A stretch of 64,000 bases of DNA, taken from the NCBI RefSeq assembly GCF_037963145.1, contig NZ_CP150144.1, forward strand, positions 1,364,001-1,428,000. The letters run 5' to 3'. Source of the DNA: Oceanobacillus sp. FSL K6-2867 (lineage in GTDB: Bacteria; Bacillota; Bacilli; Bacillales; Amphibacillaceae). Positions within the stretch are counted from its first letter, which is position 1. Every line of letters begins with the position of its first letter. A program made the translations under genes and the position numbers. Below are positions 40,143 to 48,591 of this stretch, piece after piece. The notes beneath the pieces are model-generated. The model searched no databases, was not told the DNA's origin, and saw only the letters and a list, made by a program, of their open reading frames with translations.

Positions 40143-40551
40143 TCTTTTTCTCCACCACCCATACACATTGCTTAAATGTTATTTTTCTATCATTCATCCA
40201 AACTACTTCCTCCCCATTGCAAAACTTTCTTCTCGGTATTTTTATCGCTACTAGATATTTAACATAATCGTACATATACACATAAATATTTTTGCCTTCG
40301 GGTTTGATTTTTGTAACGAACCACGTTAGTAATAATGGAATACCCATTAGAAAAATAAACCATGTATCAGAAAATGCATACGGGTATACCCTACGTATCA
40401 TCCAGCCTATAAAAAAAGTTATTCCAAGAAAAAGTAAGAAATTAACGGCTGGTATTAATTCAATCGTAAATGGCAAATAATAATAATCTGTTATTTGTCT
40501 AATTTTTTTTGGTTCTCTTAATGCTCTACGATAATTGAAAACCTCTCTCAT
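40048..40551 (-). CDS. conD: Transfer-machine membrane protein ConD
   Basis: A 167-residue protein with two closely spaced hydrophobic segments (LIPAVNFLLFLGITFFIGWMI and WFIFLMGIPLLLTWFV) and the TcpE-type pattern of ConD (YddD). Start at 40551 behind AGAGGGA. Its last 31 codons overlap conE. The region from MNDRKITFKQCVWVVEKKNG on is hydrophilic. Follows conC by 14 bases. Confidence 0.85.
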   Translation of the reverse strand: MREVFNYRRALREPKKIRQITDYYYLPFTIELIPAVNFLLFLGITFFIGWMIRRVYPYAFSDTWFIFLMGIPLLLTWFVTKIKPEGKNIYVYMYDYVKYLVAIKIPRRKFCNGEEVVWMNDRKITFKQCVWVVEKKNGKTETSNKNDQKQYAFNENGRRVGILSDKE

Positions 40552-40564
40552 ATTTATCCCTCTT

Positions 40565-40816
40565 TTAAAGCGTATTAATAAAGGCTTCCACCCACCCACT
40601 AACCGTGCTCCAGTTACGAACAACAAAGTAAACTGCTCCACCTACTACACAAGAAATAATAATAGCCCCGACTTTAAATTTCGCTAAATGCTTTGTTACG
40701 AGGAAGACAACAATTAATAGAATAGCTTGTTGTATTACTTGCAAACCCCAGTTTTCTATACCATCCAACGTAGGTAAACTTGCATTTGCTAAAACAATTG
40801 CATTCATAAATTCCAT
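40565..40816 (-). CDS. conC: Small transfer-machine membrane protein ConC
   Basis: An 83-residue protein with two hydrophobic segments (VIQQAILLIVVFLVTKHLAKFKVG and AIIISCVVGGAVYFVV). Size, place and pattern agree with ICEBs1 ConC (82 aa). Ribosome site AGGAGG. Confidence 0.82.
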   Translation of the reverse strand: MEFMNAIVLANASLPTLDGIENWGLQVIQQAILLIVVFLVTKHLAKFKVGAIIISCVVGGAVYFVVRNWSTVSGWVEAFINTL

Positions 40817-40833
40817 TCTCCATTTCCTCCTAA

Positions 40834-41868
40834 TTAAATATAATTTAATTTTTCCACGTAAAAGTTATTTCCATTTTTTGAAATAGTCATTTCCACTTGA
40901 TTGACTTGTTGAATATTAGTCATTTCATCTCTAAACATTACCTGCAAAAAAACCTTATAATTTTCACCATCTACATAAATCAACAGATCGCTTATTTCCT
41001 CAAACAAAAAAGAACCGTTTAACGTTTGCGGTTCTTCCATCAGGTACGCCATTTCTTCTATAGATTCAGTAGAATACTTTTCAAAAAAAGTGTTCATGAA
41101 TACGGCAATATTTTCTTTTTCACTTCCGTTATACTCCTCCAATCCTATTGTTTCCTTTTCATATTCTATATTTCCCGCCAATGAAGGAACTTCTGTAAAG
41201 TAGGGTATTGCAGAAACACTAAATAACCCACTTTCATAGATAATCGGAATATTTAATAACAATGTATTCTCTTCTTCCTCTGTTTCCGTTTTTACTTCGA
41301 TCTCCTTCTTCTTTCCTTTTTTAATCTCTTTTTCAACTTCCCGTTCCACTTGATTTTTGAACGTTACTTTATACTGATAAAGAAACGTATCACCTTTATC
41401 CTCCATGTTAAAAAGATTAAAAGTTTCTAACGTTCTAGTTCCACTCACTCCCTCTAAGTTATACAAAGGATTTCTATCATCATTAAATGCCTCATTAAAA
41501 ACCATGTATTCTTTTAATTTCTTTGCTCTTTCATCTAAAGCTGCACTTTCATTTGGAACATTTATATACTCTTGAACAAAAGTTGATAAAAATTCATTTG
41601 CCGAAGCATGGGGTATTTCCTCTTTCACTTCTTCATTTTCTCTTGCTACTATCGATTGATTTGTATCATTCAATGTTGAACGTGTATTTATTGATAATAA
41701 TATCGATGCCGTCGCAATAAACAACATACTAATTATTAATAACCAAACAAAAAAAGCAGTGCGCTTTGAATGATCTTTGCGTACACTACTTCGTTCTTTG
41801 TCTGGCTTTTTTATTTGCCTAAACTTTCCCTTAAATCGACTCTTCATGGAATCATTTTTTTCAGCCAT
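40834..41868 (-). CDS. conB: Transfer-machine assembly protein ConB (VirB8/TcpC-like)
   Basis: A 344-residue bitopic protein: basic cytoplasmic N-terminus (1-35), one membrane segment (TAFFVWLLIISMLFIATASILLSI) and two NTF2-like extracellular domains as in TcpC/ConB (first about 95-215, second about 225-344). AGGGGAT ribosome site. It organises the ring of the type IV secretion channel. First of the conBCDE run. Confidence 0.88.
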   Translation of the reverse strand: MAEKNDSMKSRFKGKFRQIKKPDKERSSVRKDHSKRTAFFVWLLIISMLFIATASILLSINTRSTLNDTNQSIVARENEEVKEEIPHASANEFLSTFVQEYINVPNESAALDERAKKLKEYMVFNEAFNDDRNPLYNLEGVSGTRTLETFNLFNMEDKGDTFLYQYKVTFKNQVEREVEKEIKKGKKKEIEVKTETEEEENTLLLNIPIIYESGLFSVSAIPYFTEVPSLAGNIEYEKETIGLEEYNGSEKENIAVFMNTFFEKYSTESIEEMAYLMEEPQTLNGSFLFEEISDLLIYVDGENYKVFLQVMFRDEMTNIQQVNQVEMTISKNGNNFYVEKLNYI

Positions 41869-41870
41869 AA

Positions 41871-42170
41871 TTATCCCCTTTCTATATAACTTAAAAAAGA
41901 TGTTACTTTTCGTAACACCTCCAGTGGTGAAGCATCTTCAACATAAACCTTTTCATTTATTTTCTGACCATCTTTAATATATGTTGCCTTATAAAAAGTA
42001 TAGCGATAAGTTGAATAGCCTTTTTTCTGAGATCCTTCAATAATTAAAGATGTATGTTTAGTTAAATCTTTTACATACACCTGTTGGAGTTTTGTAAATC
42101 TTCCCTCCCTCAACTCTGGAACACCGACAATAAAACCGAGTCTTTTAAAACGTTCAGTAAGACTAAACAT
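41871..42170 (-). CDS. Hypothetical protein before conB
   Basis: A 99-residue protein (RLGFIVGVPELREGRFTKLQQVYVKDLTKHT, YRYTFYKATYIKDGQ). No signal peptide or membrane segment; rather basic. It stands where ydcS/ydcT/yddA lie in ICEBs1, with no clear similarity. A two-base gap to conB suggests coupled translation. Confidence 0.6.
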   Translation of the reverse strand: MFSLTERFKRLGFIVGVPELREGRFTKLQQVYVKDLTKHTSLIIEGSQKKGYSTYRYTFYKATYIKDGQKINEKVYVEDASPLEVLRKVTSFLSYIERG

Positions 42171-42277
42171 CTACTAATATTCACTCCTCTTTTTAGGCAC
42201 TAAACTACAATCAAGGTTCAGGTAGTATTTTTTGAGAAGACCACCCAAAAAATCTCCACCTTTTCCCCCTTGATTTC

Positions 42278-42375
42278 CGTTTTTTTGTCGGTGTTTGACA
42301 GATGCCAAGTCAACTATACTCAAAAGGAAATAAAATATTATTGACTTGCCTTTACCAAGTGTACCGACAAAAACG
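42278..42375. other. Candidate single-strand origin (sso)
   Basis: Nested imperfect cruciform: outer arms CGTTTTTTTGTCGGT (42278-42292) and ACCGACAAAAACG (42363-42375), inner arms CAAGTCAA/TTGACTTG. A further hairpin GTGGTG/CACCAC follows at about 42430-42447. ICEBs1 has a functional sso just downstream of nicK, and this is the same place in the 315-base gene-free gap 42171-42485. Confidence 0.5.
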
Positions 42376-42485
42376 TTTGAGTTATCGTTTGAAAATAAAT
42401 GCCTATCAATAATAAGCTACGTTTAAGTTCGTGGTGTTTGGCCACCACACTGCCAGCCAATATCACTACCTCAAAAGGGGGAAAG

Positions 42486-43529
42486 TCAAACAACCATATC
42501 CATAACCTTTGCCATATAAACTTTCATCATATGTTCTTGTTTTGGATTTAGTTCTGTTTCTTCTTCGACATCCTGTAAATCAGTTGTACCCAAAGTGTCC
42601 TCAACTATCTTTACCATCTTCATCGTTCTAACACCGTATTTCATAAACCAATTTTTTGATTTCTCATAGAACTTGTCATCTGGCTTTGTGAATAACCTTA
42701 ATTTTTCTACATCAGAAAGGAATTCTTCCCAAAAAGATGAAGTTACCCAAGATTGACGACTTTCACTATTTCCCCTTTCAACAAATCTCAAATAGTTTTT
42801 TATAATACCTTTAGCCACATGCAACAAATTGCCATATTCTAATATCCCTAAAATAGCATTGTGTGCTCTATCATTTTTTAATCTTAATTCATATCTGTTC
42901 CAATCTCCGAATTCCTCAACTGGTACATTAAACTTATTAGCTTGCTCATAATTTTTTTGATAAAAGCATAAATAAACCTCAGACTGCTTCGACCCAAAAT
43001 ATATCGTTGTACCTCTATAATCACCATCTTCGATATTCAAAGAACCATTGTAATCACTTTTTCTAAATTGGGATATGGCTTCGCCATGCTTTATTTTTTC
43101 CAAAATCATAGGTATTTCAAAATAGGTTTTTTTATCATCAATCGCAATATCCAACCTCGGAAACTTACCGTTATTTTCTAAGCAATCACGAAAGAAATCG
43201 AACCACGTTTTCTTTCTAGCTTTCAAAAAGGATTCAAATTGTCGGCAACCCTTTCCCGACATTTCAACTAGAATTCCCCTTTCATCTAAACTATGAGAAT
43301 AGAAAACTTTTACATTATCTAATTGGTAAGTTCCAATATATCCATAGAAGCCACTTTCTTTATGTTCCATATAGTCTTTTTTTAAATGCACAACTTTTTC
43401 CAATATCAAATCAATATCATGAGTTTTGAATGATATCCTTAAATAGTCAATCATTGCTGTTAAAGGGTTTTCATCGTTTTTTATTATCTCTACCCCCCTG
43501 TTAGAGTAGGGGGGGTTTTTGGTCGTCAT
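42486..43529 (-). CDS. nicK: Relaxase/rolling-circle initiator NicK
   Basis: A 347-residue Rep_trans-type relaxase (pT181/Tn916 Orf20 family): MIDYLRISFKTHD near the N-terminus, LDIAIDD metal-binding motif (about 130), YRGTTIYFGSKQSEVYLCFYQKNYEQ containing the probable catalytic Tyr region, and NRYELRLKNDRAHNAI. It nicks oriT for transfer and for autonomous rolling-circle replication of the excised circle. The oriT lies within its own first codons. ICEBs1 NicK is 352 aa. Follows conQ by 42 bases. Confidence 0.92.
   Translation of the reverse strand: MTTKNPPYSNRGVEIIKNDENPLTAMIDYLRISFKTHDIDLILEKVVHLKKDYMEHKESGFYGYIGTYQLDNVKVFYSHSLDERGILVEMSGKGCRQFESFLKARKKTWFDFFRDCLENNGKFPRLDIAIDDKKTYFEIPMILEKIKHGEAISQFRKSDYNGSLNIEDGDYRGTTIYFGSKQSEVYLCFYQKNYEQANKFNVPVEEFGDWNRYELRLKNDRAHNAILGILEYGNLLHVAKGIIKNYLRFVERGNSESRQSWVTSSFWEEFLSDVEKLRLFTKPDDKFYEKSKNWFMKYGVRTMKMVKIVEDTLGTTDLQDVEEETELNPKQEHMMKVYMAKVMDMVV
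43492..43516 (-). other. oriT: Origin of transfer (oriT), inside nicK
   Basis: 25-bp inverted repeat: on the minus strand A, seven C, then TACTCTAACA, six G, T. This is the ICEBs1 oriT structure (A-C7-ACGCTAACA-G6-T as I recall), only two bases of the centre differing. It codes for NPPYSNRGV of NicK, residues 4-13. The nick is expected in the centre. Confidence 0.85.
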
Positions 43530-43571
43530 TCGCTTCGCTCACTCCTCCGGGCATTCCACTTGTGACGCTCG

Positions 43572-44993
43572 CTAATCACTGCCGTTGGCGACTGCCGTCG
43601 CCCCGCTCACTCGCCCCTGCGCTACATGCCCTATTTGCTTTATAAAATCATAACCTTTCGGTACTAAGGGTGTATAAAACTCCGATATTACAGATGTTCC
43701 TGTATCAGCATATCCACGCCCTTTAATTGATTTATGCACAAAAGTTTTATCTGTATCACCAAACATCATCCCATATCCTGTTTCACTATTTTTTCCTAAA
43801 GCTACTCTAAAATTAAATTGGTCTCTGATGCCATCCGCAAGGTATTTCGCATCTGGTCGCTGCGAAGCTAAAATTATAAAATATCCAGCTTGCCGACCAA
43901 GCATAACCAACTGTTTCATATACTCTAATGCCTGTATTTTTTCCTTATGGTCAAGCATTTCCATAAAAGCCACATATTCATCAAACACAATAAAAACAGG
44001 GGATAACCCTACATAAGCATAGTTTTCCCCTGTTTTATAATTAGGCATTTGTTTCATTTCCTCTGAACGTTTTAACATGCCTTCAACCGATTTCCTTAAT
44101 GTCATCATGATTCCATCCTTTTTGCTAAATACGGTTCTTTCGGGCATTACTGTCTCCAAGTCAGCTAAGTCTGCATTTTTCGGATCTAAAATTCTTAAAT
44201 CTGCACCAGACTTTAACAATGCATCTATCATTGTTAATATGAAATAAGTTTTTCCTCCACCAGTTCCACCAGAAATAAGCATGTGTGGTAAATTATCAAA
44301 CTTCCAATTGATATGTTTCATTAACTTTATAGAACCATTTTTTACTACAACATCATTTATAGAAATTCGATTCTTTCGCACATCGTAGAGAAATTTAAAG
44401 CATATAAAGTTTTCCTCTATCTCTCTTTCCACCAAATCACAAAATAGTCCATTTTCCAATTCCTCACCAAGTTCTAGAAACCTTTTCTGAAATCGACTCA
44501 TATCTAATGCAATTCGTATATAAATAAAACCCTTTTTAATTTGATAATAAGCACGTGGAAAATAGGTAATCTTTGTTTTGGTAACTACCTTATCAGATAA
44601 TCCCCATGAGGATTCCGTTTTATAACTCTCCTTTTCTATAAATCTATTAGATATAAACATTCTCGCTATCTTTTGCCTATGCCAAATACGTTTAAATTGC
44701 TCATAAAACAAAAAATAGACCATTGCAACAGCAACAGTCCCAACAATTAAAGCTATTAAAATCCCTTTTCCTATATAACCCCAGTTCCACATGTCAATAG
44801 ACTTCAATACATCCCTTTGAAACCATTGTTTCACTTGAAACAGACCGTCTTTCCAATAAAGGAAAAGAGTCACAAGGAAAATAGAGATAAATATGGATAG
44901 ACCTGCTCTTAATACACCATGTTGCATACTAGGCTCTATCCTAATTCCTCTATATTTCCAAAGACGTTTTTTTAGAAATTCAATTTTTATCAC
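43572..44993 (-). CDS. conQ: Coupling protein ConQ (FtsK/SpoIIIE-type ATPase)
   Basis: A 473-residue protein: two membrane segments (about 28-47 and 72-95), Walker A MLISGGTGGGKTYFIL (about 245), Walker B SPVFIVFDEYVAFMEM, and ASQRPDAKYLADGIRDQFNFRVALG motif of the FtsK-like coupling family (Tn916 Orf21). It brings the NicK-DNA complex to the channel. The last 20 codons lie in an unusually GC-rich patch next to oriT. Confidence 0.92.
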   Translation of the reverse strand: MIKIEFLKKRLWKYRGIRIEPSMQHGVLRAGLSIFISIFLVTLFLYWKDGLFQVKQWFQRDVLKSIDMWNWGYIGKGILIALIVGTVAVAMVYFLFYEQFKRIWHRQKIARMFISNRFIEKESYKTESSWGLSDKVVTKTKITYFPRAYYQIKKGFIYIRIALDMSRFQKRFLELGEELENGLFCDLVEREIEENFICFKFLYDVRKNRISINDVVVKNGSIKLMKHINWKFDNLPHMLISGGTGGGKTYFILTMIDALLKSGADLRILDPKNADLADLETVMPERTVFSKKDGIMMTLRKSVEGMLKRSEEMKQMPNYKTGENYAYVGLSPVFIVFDEYVAFMEMLDHKEKIQALEYMKQLVMLGRQAGYFIILASQRPDAKYLADGIRDQFNFRVALGKNSETGYGMMFGDTDKTFVHKSIKGRGYADTGTSVISEFYTPLVPKGYDFIKQIGHVAQGRVSGATAVANGSD

Positions 44994-45053
44994 CTACTAC
45001 CTAAAAATCTATGCGAGAGTAAAAATTTGATATTATTTATTCCCAAAAATATA

Positions 45054-45088
45054 ATAGCGTGCTAATTAATAATTAATTAACACGCTAT
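45054..45088 (-). terminator. Hairpin between helP and conQ
   Basis: Arms ATAGCGTG/CACGCTAT with AT loop (about 19 bases), T-rich on the minus strand. May be a partial terminator, an attenuator or an sso-like structure; downstream conQ would then need read-through. Confidence 0.5.
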
Positions 45089-45092
45089 CAAT

Positions 45093-45470
45093 CTATTTTT
45101 TATCCGCACCTGCACCTACAGGCTCTTTATTCTGTTTCGAGCTAGCACCCAGTTCCAAAATATCTTCTGCTTCCACTGTCCAGACGACATTAGCAAAGTT
45201 TCCATTAGCTTGCGCCCTAGCTTTGATAACAGGATTTTTTAATTTCACTTGCTTATTAAATTCAATTTCTTTCAAATCTATATATTCCGGTAACGTAACT
45301 TCAATCTGTTCTTTTTGAGTTGCGGAAGAAAGATTATAAACACGAGCTTCTAATATATCAGTACGTTGATTCTTATCACGATCAAAAAACATTCTTTCAC
45401 GTTTTAATCCCATAAAAAATAAATCGCCAAAAGTTAATTCATCAGGTATAATTCCAGTTTTAAATTCCAT
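45093..45470 (-). CDS. helP: Helicase processivity protein HelP-like (DUF961/YdcP)
   Basis: A 125-residue protein of the YdcP/Tn916 Orf23 family: MEFKTGIIPDELTFGDLFFMG at the start, LEARVYNLSSATQKEQIEVTLP in the middle. ICEBs1 HelP (126 aa) binds ssDNA and helps the host helicase PcrA unwind the element. Starts after AAAGGAGAG. It is upstream of conQ-nicK, as in ICEBs1. Confidence 0.9.
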   Translation of the reverse strand: MEFKTGIIPDELTFGDLFFMGLKRERMFFDRDKNQRTDILEARVYNLSSATQKEQIEVTLPEYIDLKEIEFNKQVKLKNPVIKARAQANGNFANVVWTVEAEDILELGASSKQNKEPVGAGADKK

Positions 45471-45480
45471 TATAAAATCT

Positions 45481-45896
45481 CTCCTTTAATAGTTTTAAAT
45501 TTTAATTCATATATTTATCGATCTTCGATCATTATCAAATATTCGCTAGGCTCTGTACCCATCACGGCGCTTATCAGTCGCTAACTTTTAAGAAGGTCAT
45601 GGCAACCTAGTAGGTTATCATTATAACCATTAGCACGCTTTTTCTAGCCTGCTACAACTGTTTTAAAAGTGTAAAGTTGTATCCACTTAATACTTAAGAA
45701 TCCATGACACAAATTCCAAACTATGTTATAATAAAAGTGTCTAATTTTTATTGGGTGTTTGGTAATGTATCATTATCAGATACCCTTTCTTTCTATATTC
45801 AGTTTTCAATGTACAACCATCCTTTACTTTATAAATAATGATTCTTTTCAAAACTAACTCGTTTTCGATGAATCACCTCCTAAAAGAATTTCACAA
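45481..45896. other. Untranslated region between xis-like gene and helP
   Basis: 415 bases without a clear gene. On the minus strand a consensus AGGAGGTGAT ribosome-like site (about 45875) is followed by only a 14-codon frame, and an AAAGGATGG site by a 22-codon TTG frame. A hairpin GGTTAT/ATAACC lies at about 45618-45633, and an extended -10 (TGTTATAAT) on the plus strand at about 45725. It could be an attenuator-type leader of the transfer operon, as Tn916 has ahead of its transfer genes. Confidence 0.4.
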
Positions 45897-46094
45897 CTAA
45901 AAATTGCTAATATTATTATAGACAAACCTTTCTTCAAATTTTTCTTTATTAACTCTTCCTGGTAATACATAATAACCATCATTTTTAAGTTCATTATTTA
46001 AAGCTCTAATAATTTGATATGCTTTTGCTTCCTTAACTTTTAATATTTTTTGTACATCTTTAACTGTTAAAAATTCAAATGTGGTAGCTTCCAT
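45897..46094 (-). CDS. xis: Small HTH protein, probable excisionase (Xis-like)
   Basis: A 65-residue protein with a winged-helix/MerR-like DNA-binding pattern (FLTVKDVQKILKVKEAKAYQIIRALNNEL). The start at 46094 is fixed by AGGAGGCG; the longer frame lacks one. It is the first gene of the transfer operon behind a perfect promoter, exactly the place of xis in ICEBs1. Excisionase versus simple regulator not resolved; the wing is short. Confidence 0.6.
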   Translation of the reverse strand: MEATTFEFLTVKDVQKILKVKEAKAYQIIRALNNELKNDGYYVLPGRVNKEKFEERFVYNNISNF

Positions 46095-46142
46095 AAGTAA
46101 TTCGCCTCCTTTTTTAAAAAACATATCTTTAACTATATTTAC

Positions 46143-46171
46143 ATTATAATTGTACTTAGAGTAAATGTCAA
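46143..46171 (-). promoter_or_regulatory. Consensus sigma-A promoter of the transfer operon
   Basis: TTGACA, 17 bases, TATAAT: perfect consensus driving xis-helP-conQ-nicK and further. It must be repressed in the integrated state; ImmR is the natural candidate. Confidence 0.85.
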
Positions 46172-46230
46172 TTACTAAATTTAGTTTTTGTTTAAATAAT
46201 ATACAGATAGTAAATAAATATTATTTTTAA

Positions 46231-46267
46231 CAGATTGTATAAATATATGTAGAATATGTACAATCTG
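46231..46267. promoter_or_regulatory. Candidate ImmR operator
   Basis: 9-bp perfect inverted repeat CAGATTGTA...TACAATCTG, 19 bases apart, between the divergent xis and immR genes and overlapping the immR promoter (TATAAT 46269-46274). Confidence 0.5.
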
Positions 46268-46348
46268 ATATAATATAAACACGAAATAAAAATCACAAAA
46301 TATACAATTAAAATATAGAATTAAAATATAGAATGGAGAAATATAAAA

Positions 46349-46747
46349 ATGACTTTAGGAGAGAAATTAAGGATAGCAAGAATGAGAAAAAAGCTAACTC
46401 AAATGGAAGTCGCAGAAAAATTAAATATATCCAACATCTCATTATCCGCATATGAGAGAGATAAACGTGACCCAGATACAGAAACTTTGAAAAAAATGAG
46501 TGAATTATATGATGTATCAACCGACTATTTATTAGGATTAACTGATTACGAAAACAAAGAAGCTTATGCAAAAAAATCTAAACTAGAAAGTATTTTTAGC
46601 GAAGTTGTTATGGAAGTTCAAAACGATAACGATCCAACCATATACCTCGATGAAGCTAATCTAGATGAAGAAACTATTCGTTTAATAAAAAAGGCATTAA
46701 AAAATGGGATGAAATTTGTAGACGAAATGAAACGTGATGGAAAATAA
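46349..46747 (+). CDS. immR: ImmR-like immunity repressor
   Basis: A 132-residue Xre/cI-type regulator: HTH at residues 5-60 (LRIARMRKKLTQMEVAEKLNISNISLSAYERDKRDPDTETLKKMSELYDVSTDYLLG), and a C-terminal domain ending KKALKNGMKFVDEMKR. Divergent from xis. ImmR of ICEBs1 (127 aa) represses the element and gives immunity, and is cleaved by ImmA. Here the ImmA partner is damaged (see 46889). Confidence 0.85.
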   Translation: MTLGEKLRIARMRKKLTQMEVAEKLNISNISLSAYERDKRDPDTETLKKMSELYDVSTDYLLGLTDYENKEAYAKKSKLESIFSEVVMEVQNDNDPTIYLDEANLDEETIRLIKKALKNGMKFVDEMKRDGK

Positions 46748-46888
46748 TGTTATAATTTGAAACCTTTTCAAAAATTAACCGTATATAATAAACAAAGTCA
46801 CATTATATAGACAATTCAATAATTGTTTTATATAATGTGATATCAAAATGATAAGGATAAAATTACAAATATTTCTAGGAGTGATACT

Positions 46889-47296
46889 ATCTTTTCCAAG
46901 GAAAATATAAGAGAAGAAGCACAAAGTATAAAACAACACTACCAAACAAATGACATTTACAAATTATGCAAGCGTTTAAAATTAAAAATTTTTTCAAATG
47001 AACTCGGTAATGTTAAAGGTATTCTTCAATTTCATAAAGGTAAAGTAATTGTCCATATTAATACAAATATGGAATATAAAGAAATATTACTTTCATATAT
47101 TCTTGGATATTTTTTGTTTCAGGAACGAGCCAACCAAACTATTATTTTCAAGGAGGTAACCTATAATGAAGCTCTAATTTTTAGTTCCGAATTCCTTAAC
47201 CAACCAATAGCTAAAGTAACAACAAAAATAAACCGATTATCTAGTAGTCCGTTTTTTTTTACAACCAAAACAGAACATGAGTTCCCGAAGGAGTGA
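46889..47296 (+). pseudogene. immA: ImmA-like protein lacking the HExxH motif and a normal start codon
   Basis: An open frame of about 135 codons whose residue pattern is that of ImmA metallopeptidases (KENIREEAQSIKQHY, DIYKLCKRLKLKIFSNELGNVKGIL, GKVIVHINTN). Where ImmA has the zinc motif in AHELGHALL this has SYILGYFLF: both His and the Glu are gone. After the AGGAG at 46877 no ATG, GTG or TTG follows in frame until 47069; an ATC at 46889 would be needed. So it is a dead protease, or has a new non-enzymatic role. Control of ImmR must then be different. Confidence 0.65.
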
Positions 47297-47303
47297 TTAT
47301 ACT

Positions 47304-48413
47304 ATGCCTATTAAAAAGAACAAATACGGGAGTTATAATGTTGACATTAGTATAGGTACTGACCCAATAACAGGTAAACGTAGGCGTTTAACGAGAACTG
47401 TTGAAACTAAAAAAGAAGCCGAAGATCTTTATTATCAATTATCTCAAAAGTACAATCGTGGTAAAGATATTGGTACAAGGAATCTTAGTTTTAAAACGGT
47501 AACTGATATTTACCTTGAAGAATGTAAATTACACGCTAAACCTAACTATTACCAAAATCAACGTTATCTTATTCAGAAACATTTACAAGAACAGTTTAAA
47601 AACAGCAATTTGAAAAAAGTTACCAAAGATGACATTAAAGACTATCAACAAAAACTTATTAACTCTGGGCTTGGAAATAAATCAATCAACAACATTATGA
47701 TTACTTTAAAACGCGTATTTGAAACAGCTTTAGAGGGAAATGTTATCCATGCCAACCCATGCAACGGAGTCAAGAATCTAAATTTAAATAAAGAACAAAT
47801 GAAATTTTGGACACCAGACCAATTCAAGGAATTTATCTCTTTAATTGATGAAGAAAAAGAATTTCTTTTTAAAACTTATTATACTGTCGCCTATCTTACC
47901 GGCATGCGTTGTGGCGAATTATTAGCTTTAAATTGGAATGATATTGACAGCTTCCGACGTGAAATAAATGTATATAAATCACTTACTTTTATTAATAAAA
48001 AGGTTATTATAACGGAGCCTAAAACAAGAAATTCCATTAGACGAATTAGTATCAACTCAAAGCTTTTAAAATTACTTAATACATGGAAAGAAATACAAAA
48101 AATTATATTTGAAAAATACTCAATCGAACATTCCAATAATGTTCATGTTTTTCAATATCGAGAAAAAGCACCCACAAAAGACATTTTTAGCCGACGCATC
48201 AAAACAATTTGCGAGCGTGGAGAACTTAAACCAATTCGTCAACACGATTTAAGACACTCTCATGTGGCTTTATTGATACACCAGAGGGAAGATTATACAA
48301 CTATCAAAGAAAGGCTAGGACATGCCTCTATTAAGACAACAATTGATGTATACGGTCATTTGTTTCCCAATAAGCAAAAAGAGACTGCGGATAGACTTGA
48401 CGATTTATTTTAA
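47304..48413 (+). CDS. int: Tyrosine recombinase integrase
   Basis: A 369-residue Tn916/ICEBs1-type integrase: N-terminal arm-binding AP2-like domain (MPIKKNKYGSYNVDISIG, TGKRRRLTRTVETKKEAE), SAM-like core (60-160) and catalytic domain with LTGMRCGELLAL (Arg), HDLRHSH (His-x-x-Arg) and GHASIKTTIDVYGHL (His/Tyr). The start at 47304 follows GAAGGAG; the ATG at 47277 is inside the immA-like frame. Unlike ICEBs1 it is not adjacent to the att site: 6.2 kb of cargo and an integrase remnant lie between. Confidence 0.93.
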   Translation: MPIKKNKYGSYNVDISIGTDPITGKRRRLTRTVETKKEAEDLYYQLSQKYNRGKDIGTRNLSFKTVTDIYLEECKLHAKPNYYQNQRYLIQKHLQEQFKNSNLKKVTKDDIKDYQQKLINSGLGNKSINNIMITLKRVFETALEGNVIHANPCNGVKNLNLNKEQMKFWTPDQFKEFISLIDEEKEFLFKTYYTVAYLTGMRCGELLALNWNDIDSFRREINVYKSLTFINKKVIITEPKTRNSIRRISINSKLLKLLNTWKEIQKIIFEKYSIEHSNNVHVFQYREKAPTKDIFSRRIKTICERGELKPIRQHDLRHSHVALLIHQREDYTTIKERLGHASIKTTIDVYGHLFPNKQKETADRLDDLF

Positions 48414-48591
48414 AACACGAACATTTAAAAACTTTAGATTCTCTATTTAAAGTTTAGTTAAAAATACCTTATAAACTCAAGTTTTACGATAAACAAAAAG
48501 AATCCGTTTTGAGTCCAAAATGGATTCTTTTCAGCAGAATTAAGTTTTGATTTTATAAAAAAGTTGGATCATTTCAGTAATTATTATTCTA

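Noticed and set aside
45740..45830. 22-codon TTG frame (LKTEYRKKGYL) with a ribosome-like site
   Set aside because: Too short and unlike ydzL/ydcO of ICEBs1; may be a leader peptide but cannot be supported.
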